This document shows, piece after piece, positions 51,605-60,006 of a stretch of 64,000 nucleotides of DNA. Below the pieces are notes generated by a model that did no database searches, was not told the origin of the DNA, and worked only from the letters and a program-made list of their open reading frames with translations. Where the stretch lies: contig NZ_CP036343.1 of assembly GCF_007746795.1 (NCBI RefSeq), positions 2,469,369 to 2,533,368 of the forward strand. The letters are read 5' to 3'. Positions within the stretch are counted from its first letter, which is position 1, and the number at the start of each line of letters is the position of its first letter. Source of the DNA: Gimesia algae (lineage in GTDB: Bacteria; Planctomycetota; Planctomycetia; Planctomycetales; Planctomycetaceae). Position numbers and translations under genes: made by a program.

Positions 51605-54600
51605 TTATTTAATCGAATTCAAATAGGCAAGCAGGTCGGCCATTTCCTGTTTGTTGATCTGTTTTTCCATTCCTTCAGGCATGAATGACAGACGCGAACT
51701 GATCAGCTCATCAATGTCGATCCGCAACACAGTATCACTCGTGCCATCCGCCCGGGCGATCGTAATGCTGTTCGCGTTTTCCTCTTTGATCAGACCCGTA
51801 ATCGTTCTCCCCTGCGTGGTTACCAGCAGGTAGGTCACATACTGCGGCTTCACCTCCCGGTTGGGGTCCAGAATATTCAGCAACACGGCTTCCGTCCCCC
51901 GGTCTTTAATCGCTTTCAGGTCGGCTCCCAACTGTATGCCGACATTCTCCAGGCGATGACAGGCCGAGCACGATTTCTTGAAGACCAGCTTCCCGTTGGC
52001 AGCACTCCCCTTGAGTTTCAGAGAGGACTGATACTCTTTGATCACATCGGAACGCCCAGTCAATCGCTCATTATCAAACAGGGACTCTGCCATTTTCTTG
52101 ACCGTTTTGTCCTGATTCGTCTTCAACAGTTGCACACGGTCAGGACCAATATCACCTGGATTGATATCGCCCGCCTTCACTGCCTCCAACAAACTGACCA
52201 GCCATGGCTTACGGGAAAAGAGCGTCTCGACGGCACTCATCCGTAATTGAGGACTCAGGCCAGGCCAGGCTTCAATCAGCAGTTCCGCCACGCGATTATC
52301 GTTGATCAGCCCCAGCGCCGTGATCGCTTTCTGGCGAACCGGCAGAGGCTGTTGCACGGAAAGCAATTCCTCAAAAACCGGTTGCGTCTCATCGAATGAT
52401 CCGATACTTAAAGTCGGAATGGCTGCTACGCGTGTTTTCACCACTGCTTTACCATTCGTCGCCTGAGAGATCGCGGTCTGCATCATCCCTTTCAGCAGTT
52501 TCGCGATTTGATCACTGTTAGATTTCGCAACGACCTGTTTTGTCTCATTGGAGGCACGAGAGAGCAGATTACGGAACAGAATCTCCGCCAGCTTCTGATG
52601 CGATTCAGGCAGAACGGCAATCGAAACCAACAGGCTGCTTACACTCTCCTCATTTTTCTGAGCGCCAATCTGGACGGCTAAGTCAATCAGAAAAGGCTCA
52701 ATCCGTTTGTCATCCAGTGACTTGGGGTTCGCTAACAGAATTTCAAAAACATCACCGGCTCCCTGATCCAGCGAACTCTGTACCGCCATCCGCATCCATT
52801 GATTGGCAGCATGACGCTCCAGCAGATCCGCCAGCGCTGCGTTGCGTGCCAACGATTCAAATGCCCCCAGCGAGAATGCAGCCTGATACTGCACTTCCAG
52901 TGAAGGATCTTTAGCCAGAGCAATCATCTGCTGTTGAATTGCTTTCGCGCCAGCAGACTGTTCGGCAATTTTTAAAGACTGCTTGCGGACCTGGAAACTT
53001 TCATCCTGCAGCCCTTTCAGTAATGTAGATTCATCTAATGATTTCAAAGCCTCCAGGGACCAGAGTGCCGTCGCCCGCGTAATCGGTTTTGAGGAGCCGG
53101 TCGCCAGCTGTTTCAGATTTGCGGCGATTGACGTATCCTGACGTTCATACAACAACCTTTGAGCCGTATCGCGCGTCCAGCCATTATCACTTTCCAGTAA
53201 TTCAACCAGTTCCTGTAAACTAAGCTTCGTCAGATCGGCTTGCTGAGGCTGCTGAAATCCTTTCGGAACGATGCGATAGATTCGCCCCTTGTCCTGTCCC
53301 CCCACCGGATCCAGATGCTTGATCACTTCCTCTGGAATAAAAGGAGCACCTTCAATCAATTCACGATACATGTCTAAAACGTAAAGCGCGCCTTCAGGTC
53401 CATTCTCAAATTGAACCGGTCGGAACCAGACATCCGTCGAAGCCAGAAACTCCGCATCCTGGTCAGCACGCGGAGCCACCAGCGACAGTCCGTCCGGCTG
53501 AGGAGCTGCACGATAAACAAGATTGTTCGCCGGTTCGCCGACAAAAAGATTTCCCTGATATTCCGCAGGCCAGGCTCCCCCACGATAAACCGTGATCCCC
53601 GTCGCCGCGGTAAAGAAACCGGAAGGCTGACCTTTTTCATAGTCACCCCGCTCACTTGCTGCACGAATCCGGGACCGCAGCACACGCCACGGTTCCACTT
53701 GACTGATACGCAGCAGCTTCGTGAACTTCCCCCCCGGCGCAATCGAAACCGGAGCTGCCGGCGGTGCCAGGTAAGGATTACGGGCGATATATCGGTCATC
53801 GTACATCAGCACCTGCATCGGGATACTGTTGGCACAGACAAACTCACGGTTCCAGTTCCCCAGGCTCATGCCATGCTGTCCGCCGCCAGTCGTCAGTTCA
53901 ATCGTGCGGGTTTCGGGGTCCAGAATCACGCCCCGCCCCTTGGTATTGTATGTTTTCTTGTTCTCATCAGCGGCGAGAGTCACATTACCGCCATCAATGC
54001 CTGTCGAGAAATGGATTTTGTTATCCAGCCCCCAGCGGAAGGAGTTAATCATTCCCTCATCGCCTTTATCGCGACCAAATCCTGTCATCACCACTTCACG
54101 CACATCAGCAATGCGGTCACCATCTGTGTCTTCACAGTAATACACATAAGGCGGTGCCCCGACAAAGACGCCCCCTTTGTAGCTGAAAACAGCGGTCGGT
54201 AATGTCATGTCAGACAGAAACGGGTAGCTCTTGTCGAATCGGCCATCGCCGTCGGTATCTTCCAGCAGTTTGACCGAACTGTAGCCCTCCTTATTCGCAT
54301 CATTGTATTCCGGCATTTCCACAACGTACGCACGACCGCGGGCATCAAAGCACATCGCAACGGGATCGCGTACCAGAGGTTCTGCCGCCACCAGTTGAAT
54401 CTCAAAATCAGGATGGATCTTGAATGACTCGACCGCCTCTTCCGGCGTGAGCGGCAGTATCCGAGGCATCTCCGCGGAATAATCGACCTTGGGTTTGGTC
54501 TCGGATTTATCTGCCGACTGAACGGTCAGCGTCAGTCCCGTCAACAGAATCGAAATGAGAGCGAATGCGAACACAGAAAGACGGAAACGCGAGGCAGCAA

Positions 54601-54613
54601 TAGAGGCAGGCAT
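51605..54613 (-). CDS. PVC-type cytochrome c / membrane-bound dehydrogenase-like protein
   Basis: 1002 aa. Signal peptide 1-33 (ends TVQSADK). N-terminal propeller of the PVC dehydrogenase type (FEIQLVAAEPLVRDPVAMCFDARGR begins it) with Ca-binding-like DTDGDGRFDKS and DTDGDRIADV. Conserved WGLDNKIHFSTG and PEGALYVLDMYRELIEG motifs follow, then HEAT-like helical repeats (about 470-800) and a C-terminal class I heme domain (CSACHRL, with MPEGME supplying the probable Met ligand). Homologue of the central and C-terminal parts of the 1731-aa protein at 37.8-43.0 kb. Likely oxidises a sugar or alcohol in the periplasm. It converges with the FCD-AraC regulator and lies downstream of a sulfatase on the same strand. 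Confidence 0.9.
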   Translation of the reverse strand: MPASIAASRFRLSVFAFALISILLTGLTLTVQSADKSETKPKVDYSAEMPRILPLTPEEAVESFKIHPDFEIQLVAAEPLVRDPVAMCFDARGRAYVVEMPEYNDANKEGYSSVKLLEDTDGDGRFDKSYPFLSDMTLPTAVFSYKGGVFVGAPPYVYYCEDTDGDRIADVREVVMTGFGRDKGDEGMINSFRWGLDNKIHFSTGIDGGNVTLAADENKKTYNTKGRGVILDPETRTIELTTGGGQHGMSLGNWNREFVCANSIPMQVLMYDDRYIARNPYLAPPAAPVSIAPGGKFTKLLRISQVEPWRVLRSRIRAASERGDYEKGQPSGFFTAATGITVYRGGAWPAEYQGNLFVGEPANNLVYRAAPQPDGLSLVAPRADQDAEFLASTDVWFRPVQFENGPEGALYVLDMYRELIEGAPFIPEEVIKHLDPVGGQDKGRIYRIVPKGFQQPQQADLTKLSLQELVELLESDNGWTRDTAQRLLYERQDTSIAANLKQLATGSSKPITRATALWSLEALKSLDESTLLKGLQDESFQVRKQSLKIAEQSAGAKAIQQQMIALAKDPSLEVQYQAAFSLGAFESLARNAALADLLERHAANQWMRMAVQSSLDQGAGDVFEILLANPKSLDDKRIEPFLIDLAVQIGAQKNEESVSSLLVSIAVLPESHQKLAEILFRNLLSRASNETKQVVAKSNSDQIAKLLKGMMQTAISQATNGKAVVKTRVAAIPTLSIGSFDETQPVFEELLSVQQPLPVRQKAITALGLINDNRVAELLIEAWPGLSPQLRMSAVETLFSRKPWLVSLLEAVKAGDINPGDIGPDRVQLLKTNQDKTVKKMAESLFDNERLTGRSDVIKEYQSSLKLKGSAANGKLVFKKSCSACHRLENVGIQLGADLKAIKDRGTEAVLLNILDPNREVKPQYVTYLLVTTQGRTITGLIKEENANSITIARADGTSDTVLRIDIDELISSRLSFMPEGMEKQINKQEMADLLAYLNSIK

Positions 54614-54796
54614 GAATCAATCCTGTTGAAGGCTCAGGAGGCGGGAAAGGGACTTTATTTAAGATCCCTAATTTATAAGTTTTCTGCATTATAAAGCAGG
54701 GATCATAGCAAGTTGAAGCATGTGATGCAGAAACTGATCCATTTTCTACAAATCAGTATCCGCTGATACATTTTACTATTTGTATTCAGAAATCCG

Positions 54797-56230
54797 TTAA
54801 TCCTTCATCAGTTGTTTCAGCTCCGCCTGCAGCTGTTTGACCGTCTCTTTCGCCGCCGGATCGTTGATCAGGTTCTGCATTTCATACGGATCATGCTGCA
54901 CGTCGTAGAGTTCGTTCATCCCATCCAGTTCATTGAATTGAATATACTTCCACCGAGGCGTGCGAACCGCCGTGTAACCCATTTTGACCAGCCGCGGAAA
55001 CACGGTGTCACTGTTGTACTCCACCAGGAACGACTGCCGCCAGTCCGCCGGATGCTCCCCTTTGAGCAACGGAACCAGGCTGCGACCATCATACGTCTGA
55101 TCCGTTTTGACATGCGCCAGATCCAGCATCGTCGGCGCCAGGTCCACACTCACCGCAAATTCGTCGATCAGCGTGCCCGCTTTGATCAGAGGCGGATAAC
55201 GCACGAGTAAAGGCACGCGAATCCCCTCTTCATAAGGAAGCCGCCGTTCCACACTCAAACCATGCTCGCCATACCAGTACCCGTGATCGCTGGTGAAGAC
55301 AAATACCGTGTCGTCAAGTTTTCCCTGCGACTCTAACAGTTTGCAGAGCGAACCCACCCCTTCATCAATGCCGGCCAGCATCCGCAGTCGATCGCGGATC
55401 ACTTCATCACTGGTACCCGTCTTCTGACTTAATGGCGGCAGCCCGGCCACACTTCGTTTTAATGCTCGTTTGCCTTCGAGCGTGTCCACCACATTCAAAC
55501 GACGGGGAATCGCATCATCGCTGTACAGTTTTTCGTGTCGCTTGGCGGGCATGAACTTCGCTGCGGAGGGATCGGTAATACTGCCATCGTCGCGTTGCGT
55601 CAGTTCCGGATGCAACGCCTTGTGTGCAATATACAGACAGAACGGTGTCTCACCCTGCGCTTTGACGAATTCATTCACCTTCTGATTCAGCACATCCGTT
55701 GTATGCCCCTTGATCTGAATCCGCTTGCCATTGATATTCAACGTCGGATCAAACGATGTCCCTTGCCCCTTCATACTTACCCAGTGATCAAAACCGGGGC
55801 GGGCTGTATCATCATTGCCCATATGCCATTTGCCCACATAGGCAGTCGCATAACCTGCTTTTCGAAGTTCCTGCGGAAATGTTTTCAGCGTATGACTGTG
55901 TTCGCTGCGGTTGATGTTATCGAAAATACCATGGTTGTGCGTGTACCGCCCCGTCAACAGGCAGGCTCGCACGGGAGAACAGAGGGGCGTCGAACAGAAG
56001 GCATTCCGGAACCGGGCCCCCTCGCGAGAAATCCGATCAATATGCGGCGTCCGCACAAACGGATGCCCCATGCACCCTATCTCGTCCCAACGCAGGTCGT
56101 CCACCAGAACCACAACCATATTAGGCTGCGTCGGGGCTTCTTTCGCAGAAACCACATTCAGAGTCGAACAGACAATCAGAACACACCAGACCAGAGCCTG
56201 CAGCATGACAAACCGGGGAAAACGTTTCAC
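54797..56230 (-). CDS. Sulfatase (formylglycine-type)
   Basis: 477 aa from GTG 56230, chosen because CAGGAG lies 9 nt upstream and it gives a signal peptide (RFPRFVMLQALVWCVLIV, end VVSAKEA); in-frame starts further upstream exist. N-terminal metal motif VVLVDDLRWDEIGCMGHP. Signature CSPVRACLLTGRYTHNHG has the Cys converted to formylglycine (C-x-P-x-R with Val at the fourth place, where Ser or Ala is usual). Further motifs are GKWHMG, the metal pair FTSDHGYWYGEHGL, and a typical C-terminal subdomain (YDVQHDPYEMQNL). It hydrolyses sulfate esters, probably of marine polysaccharides. It is separated from the cytochrome gene by 180 bp, so a shared substrate is possible. Confidence 0.92.
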   Translation of the reverse strand: MKRFPRFVMLQALVWCVLIVCSTLNVVSAKEAPTQPNMVVVLVDDLRWDEIGCMGHPFVRTPHIDRISREGARFRNAFCSTPLCSPVRACLLTGRYTHNHGIFDNINRSEHSHTLKTFPQELRKAGYATAYVGKWHMGNDDTARPGFDHWVSMKGQGTSFDPTLNINGKRIQIKGHTTDVLNQKVNEFVKAQGETPFCLYIAHKALHPELTQRDDGSITDPSAAKFMPAKRHEKLYSDDAIPRRLNVVDTLEGKRALKRSVAGLPPLSQKTGTSDEVIRDRLRMLAGIDEGVGSLCKLLESQGKLDDTVFVFTSDHGYWYGEHGLSVERRLPYEEGIRVPLLVRYPPLIKAGTLIDEFAVSVDLAPTMLDLAHVKTDQTYDGRSLVPLLKGEHPADWRQSFLVEYNSDTVFPRLVKMGYTAVRTPRWKYIQFNELDGMNELYDVQHDPYEMQNLINDPAAKETVKQLQAELKQLMKD

Positions 56231-56367
56231 GAAAACTGCTCCTGGTTGAGATTCAATAATCATTGTCTGAGCACACTGACGAACAAGTTGAAACTTCACT
56301 GTATCAGACTGCTCGGGTGAATCAAGTAAACTGGTAGCTTTGATGAAACAGTAACCTGATCGGATTC

Positions 56368-56577
56368 CTATCTGGTCTTCCAGACCTCGGGAACCAGCAC
56401 ATCACCACAAACTGTACATTCACACAACAAAACCCCATACAGGTCATGCCGGTTATACGGGTTGCTCCCATGAGACGGCCCTTGAAACCCCTGCTGCAGT
56501 TCGAAACGGGAGAACGGGTTTATCAAGCATAATCCGAAGAACCGATCAGAGAAGAGGATTCGTATTCTCTTACTCAT
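56368..56577 (-). CDS. Possible small Cys-containing protein (doubtful)
   Basis: 69 aa on the minus strand from ATG 56577. The C-terminal part looks protein-like (FELQQGFQGPSHGSNPYNRH, then LLCECTVCGDVLVPEVWKTR with a CxCxxC cluster). There is no clear ribosome site and the N-terminus is unremarkable. It would be divergent from the Cys/His-rich secreted protein gene 16 bp away. May be a genuine small zinc-ribbon-like gene or chance; I cannot decide from sequence alone. Confidence 0.28.
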   Translation of the reverse strand: MSKRIRILFSDRFFGLCLINPFSRFELQQGFQGPSHGSNPYNRHDLYGVLLCECTVCGDVLVPEVWKTR

Positions 56578-56592
56578 AGCCAGGATCTCAGG

Positions 56593-57000
56593 ATGAGACA
56601 GTGGTTTAACAAATTGATCTGTCTCTGCTTTGCAGTGACGATACTCATACAGACGCTCGTGCCCTGCGCAGCCTGCTGCAGTCATCATCATGAGCCGGAT
56701 GCACATTGGGAGGCAACTCATGTCTGTCACCATCATGGCCACGCCAATCCGGCTTTTGAAACCGCTCATCAAATTCCCGACTCACACTGCCCGTTTTGCG
56801 TTTGTGGGGTGAAGCGAAATCTGGTCCTGACTCCCAACAAAACACCTCGGTTACAGAACCCGAACCTGTGCTGTTTAAGCAGCCTGCTGGCTTCCGGCGA
56901 TCAAACCTTTGAACTCGCCATAATCAGAATCGGGCCGCCGAATGATACTTATAAAAATCAATGCTCCATCGTCACAGCCCTGGGGAGGCATCTCATTTAA
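56593..57000 (+). CDS. Secreted Cys/His-rich protein
   Basis: 135 aa. Hydrophobic N-terminal signal (7-28) leads into a region dense in potential metal ligands: VPCAACCSHHHEPDAHW, ATHVCHHHGHANP and SHCPFCVCG, then a pair CC near 93 and a final Cys. It has no close family I can name. Position 70 bp before a TolC-type gene suggests a metal-binding accessory protein for heavy-metal efflux; small Cys/His-rich genes often precede cus- or czc-like operons in planctomycetes. The ribosome site before ATG 56593 (CCAGGATCTCAGG) is modest. Confidence 0.65.
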   Translation: MRQWFNKLICLCFAVTILIQTLVPCAACCSHHHEPDAHWEATHVCHHHGHANPAFETAHQIPDSHCPFCVCGVKRNLVLTPNKTPRLQNPNLCCLSSLLASGDQTFELAIIRIGPPNDTYKNQCSIVTALGRHLI

Positions 57001-57071
57001 ACCGGGCACAACTCCGTTTGTGTCTGATCTAATTCTTCTCCCCTGAAAAGTAACGATGTAAGGAATCTTCC

Positions 57072-58691
57072 ATGATTCATTCACGACTGATTCGGTTCTG
57101 CATGGTCCTGCCATGCTCTTGCCTGGTCTCCTGCGCCCACTTCAGTGAGACGACTGTCACTAAACACAAGACGCCTGCCAGTATTGATGTTGTCCAGCAG
57201 GAAGACACTCCCCCATCGTCTCAAAAGACGGTTAAGAAGAAGGTCTCAAAGTCAAACCAACTCGCTGATGCCTCTCGTTCAGAAGTCACCGAAAACAGCA
57301 GAACGCAACAGGCTGATCAGGACATCATCATTCCGCTGGACGATATTTCCAGTGAAGCCGATCAATTCCTCCAGACCGGATTTCAACCCAAAAGCACAAC
57401 CATCCCCCCTGCTCCCGGAATAGGCGCTGATGAAAACACACCGGCTGAACCGGACCTGATCTCTATGAACCTCGATCTGGACACCCTGCTGCAGATGGCG
57501 ATGGAATCGAACCCCACGCTCGCGGAAGCGAACGCGGTCGTCTATAAAGCCGAGGGGATCAAAACCCAGGTCGGCCTGCGTCCCAACCCCGTCTTCGGAT
57601 ATTCCGGTAACGAAATTGGAAACGATGGCAGAGCCGGTCAGCAGGGAGCCTTCTTCAGCCAGACTTACGTGCGAGGCAACAAGCTGCAACTCAACCAGGA
57701 TGTCGCCCATCACGATGTGCAGTCCCTCTCCTGGCAACTGGAAGCGCAGCGGTTTCGCGTCAGTAACGATGTCAAATCGCAGTTCTACGCCACCCTCGGT
57801 GCCCAGAAACGGCTGGAAATCACTTTGAAACTGGAGAAAGTTGCGGATGCCGGCGTCGAGATTGCACAGTCGCTTTATAAAGCAGGTCAGGCCGCTCAGC
57901 CCGATATCCTGCAGGCCGAAGTCCAGTTGGGAGAAGTTCGCATCCTGCGTCAGAACGCCGAGTACGATCTCGAATCTGCCAAACAGCAGCTCGCAAGCCT
58001 CGTCGGCCATGAAGACCTTTCCTATTATTCATTCAGCGGAGAACTCGACGTCGATACCGTGAAATGGGACTGGGACGAAGCATACAGCAACCTTGTCACC
58101 AACAGCCCGGAAATCCAGGCGGCGTGTGCACAAGTCAATCGGGCCCGCGCCCAGATCGCCCGTCAGGATGTCCAGGCCATGCCGAATGTCCTCGCCCAGA
58201 TCGGTGCCGCCCACGACAATGCCACAGGCTCTGATATCGCGAACGTCCAGATCGGTCTACCCATCCCCATCTTCAACCGCAACCAGGGGAATATTGAAAC
58301 AGCCAACTCCGAATACCATCGCGCCGTCAAAGAAGTCGAACGCCTTCAGCTCTCTCTCAAAGTCGAACTCTCCAAAGCGTACCGCGACTACAAGAAATCG
58401 CTGAAACAGGTCGAACGTTATCGGGAAGACATCCTGCCCCGCGCCCAGAAAAACCTCGATCTCACCACCCAGGGTTACGAAAGTCAGCAGTTTGACTTCC
58501 TGCGTGTCTTAACCGCACGTCGCACCTACTTCGAAACCAACATCAGTTATGTCAATTCGCTGATCAACCTGAGACAGTCCGAAGTCGGCGTCAATGGCAT
58601 GGTCCTCTCGGGCGGTTTAAACAGTGTCCAGGATATCTCCCAGGGTGTTGGCGGCACCAGCAACCGCGGACAGGCCCTCAGCGGTCAGTAG
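57072..58691 (+). CDS. TolC/CusC-family outer-membrane efflux protein
   Basis: 539 aa. Signal sequence with a lipobox (LVSC, Cys near 21), typical of CusC/CzcC-type outer-membrane lipoproteins. A low-complexity Ser/Thr/Gln-rich linker (25-125) is longer than usual. Two OEP repeats (PF02321) follow: first from LDTLLQMAMESNPTLAEANAVV to about 310, with the conserved GLRPNPVFGYSG, second from ~330 (EIQAACAQVNRARAQIARQD) to 510, with QIGLPIPIFNRNQGNI and the coiled barrel helices. It forms the exit duct for an RND or similar pump. No periplasmic adaptor or RND pump gene follows within the window; a stem-loop ends the transcript, so the pump partners must be encoded elsewhere. Confidence 0.9.
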   Translation: MIHSRLIRFCMVLPCSCLVSCAHFSETTVTKHKTPASIDVVQQEDTPPSSQKTVKKKVSKSNQLADASRSEVTENSRTQQADQDIIIPLDDISSEADQFLQTGFQPKSTTIPPAPGIGADENTPAEPDLISMNLDLDTLLQMAMESNPTLAEANAVVYKAEGIKTQVGLRPNPVFGYSGNEIGNDGRAGQQGAFFSQTYVRGNKLQLNQDVAHHDVQSLSWQLEAQRFRVSNDVKSQFYATLGAQKRLEITLKLEKVADAGVEIAQSLYKAGQAAQPDILQAEVQLGEVRILRQNAEYDLESAKQQLASLVGHEDLSYYSFSGELDVDTVKWDWDEAYSNLVTNSPEIQAACAQVNRARAQIARQDVQAMPNVLAQIGAAHDNATGSDIANVQIGLPIPIFNRNQGNIETANSEYHRAVKEVERLQLSLKVELSKAYRDYKKSLKQVERYREDILPRAQKNLDLTTQGYESQQFDFLRVLTARRTYFETNISYVNSLINLRQSEVGVNGMVLSGGLNSVQDISQGVGGTSNRGQALSGQ

Positions 58692-58710
58692 TCTCCGTTG
58701 ATCATTTCCA

Positions 58711-58743
58711 CACGACCAGGTCAACACATCAGACCTGGTCGTG
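58711..58743 (+). terminator. Strong stem-loop after TolC-like gene
   Basis: Perfect 12-bp stem CACGACCAGGTC / GACCTGGTCGTG with a 9-nt loop, 20 nt past the stop. The following sequence (AAAGTTCATTGCT) lacks a T run, so it may be a factor-assisted terminator or a 3' stability hairpin. Confidence 0.6.
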
Positions 58744-60006
58744 AAAGTTCATTGCTGTCTCTCTCCTCTCCATATCAATTCTGAAACACCTGCATAATCT
58801 GCCCTGCTGAGAATCGGATCACCTCGACTGCTCATACTGCACTTGACCCCGTCGCGCCGCCGGCGATTATGCGTTGAACTGAGTCGCGCGCGTGCCCAGT
58901 TTACAGTGCACTGAAACACGAGCCACCTGCTCTCGTTCTTCACTACAAATGAGCCTGTTTTTTCCAGATTATCAGTTCGCATATTCACACTCGTTCGTGG
59001 TGTATGCCTGCGGGTCGCCGCACTTCGCAGCCCTTCATCCCGGCACCACCTCAACATCGCAATATATCGTCCCGGTATCAACCCATATCGCCACTTCATT
59101 CCCCATCTCCACTTGATGCCCCCGCGCCCTTGCATAAGATTTATCCTCGAACAGAATATCCAATAACCGATTCAAAACGAAGCAAAAACCTGCCATATGA
59201 GAAACGCCGAATGCCCCGACCATCCAGACGAAAGCATTATTAAAAAGTGACCCAATACACTCAGAACCTGGCATCCAACCCAATCCTTTTTCGTGAAGTT
59301 TCGTATTTTTCGTGGTAGAAATAATTCTGTTGGTTGGCTCGTCCAAAAGTGCTGGCACAACCCTCTCATTTCAGAGTTCAAACATCATTATAAAAAAAGC
59401 ACACCAGCCCCCGCAGATGAAAATCCCGAACCACTGACACCTTCTTCATCTACCTGGAGCAAATCCCATGTAACCATAGCGTCTCTCAATCTAGATACTC
59501 GGTACAAATGGCCTCAAAGATGCTACAGTATAACTGGACACCGTCTAACGTATTGTGTGGCCTTCGCTCCGCAATCGAGGAGCCGTGCGTGTCTACAGGA
59601 AGGCTGGATCTCGGTCTTCGGAACTGTCTGTTGAAGAACAGATTCGAATTTATGGACATGGGGAATTTTCAGATACGATTACCCTCGAATGCAACATGGT
59701 GTGATGACTGGATCATAGGACTCAATGCACATCCGGGGGGCAAAACTGAACAGTGGTCAGAAAATGTCGGAAAAACCTTTGAAAGTTTGACTCTGCATAG
59801 GTGTTTTATTAGTCTGGATTTGTTCTTCCCTCAACCCAAATGGGAAATCCCTGTTTAATAGATCCCGTTGCCGGTTACCGATAAACAGATGGTCTGAGGC
59901 TTGAAATTCGAGCCGAGAGTTTTCCGAACCAGGGACACTCTGCACCAAAAATAATAGATCAAAGACCGAATCAATCAGATCTATATTCAAAGCAAGGAAA
60001 CAAAGA
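58744..60006. other. Non-coding, repeat-containing interval
   Basis: About 1.26 kb without a gene I can support. It contains a half copy of the CACGAAAAA-type hairpin repeat (59288-59318) and a CTAG-type repeat copy (59467-59549). A plus-strand frame at 59550-59858 (with MDMGNFQIRLPSNATWCDDWI) looks faintly protein-like and may be a gene remnant, but it runs through the repeat and has no start signals. Confidence 0.5.
59467..59549 (-). repeat. CTAG-type palindromic repeat, copy 8 (inverted)
   Basis: Plus strand reads GTAACCATAGCGTCTCTC, AATCTAGATACTCGG, ACAAATGGCCT, GATGCTACAGTATAACTGG, ACACCGTCTAA, the reverse complement of the family; the end CTAG has become CTAA and the other end is shortened. 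The only copy outside the 2.7-23.6 kb region. Confidence 0.78.

Noticed and set aside
53411-54202. Plus-strand open frame of about 260 codons
   Set aside because: Antisense to the well-supported PVC cytochrome; rich in His, Arg and Pro as expected for an out-of-frame reading.
55535-56320. Plus-strand open frame of about 260 codons
   Set aside because: Antisense to the sulfatase, which carries all expected motifs.
58749-59358. Short open frames on both strands after the TolC-like gene
   Set aside because: No ribosome sites, no family resemblance, and they run through repeats; treated as non-coding.
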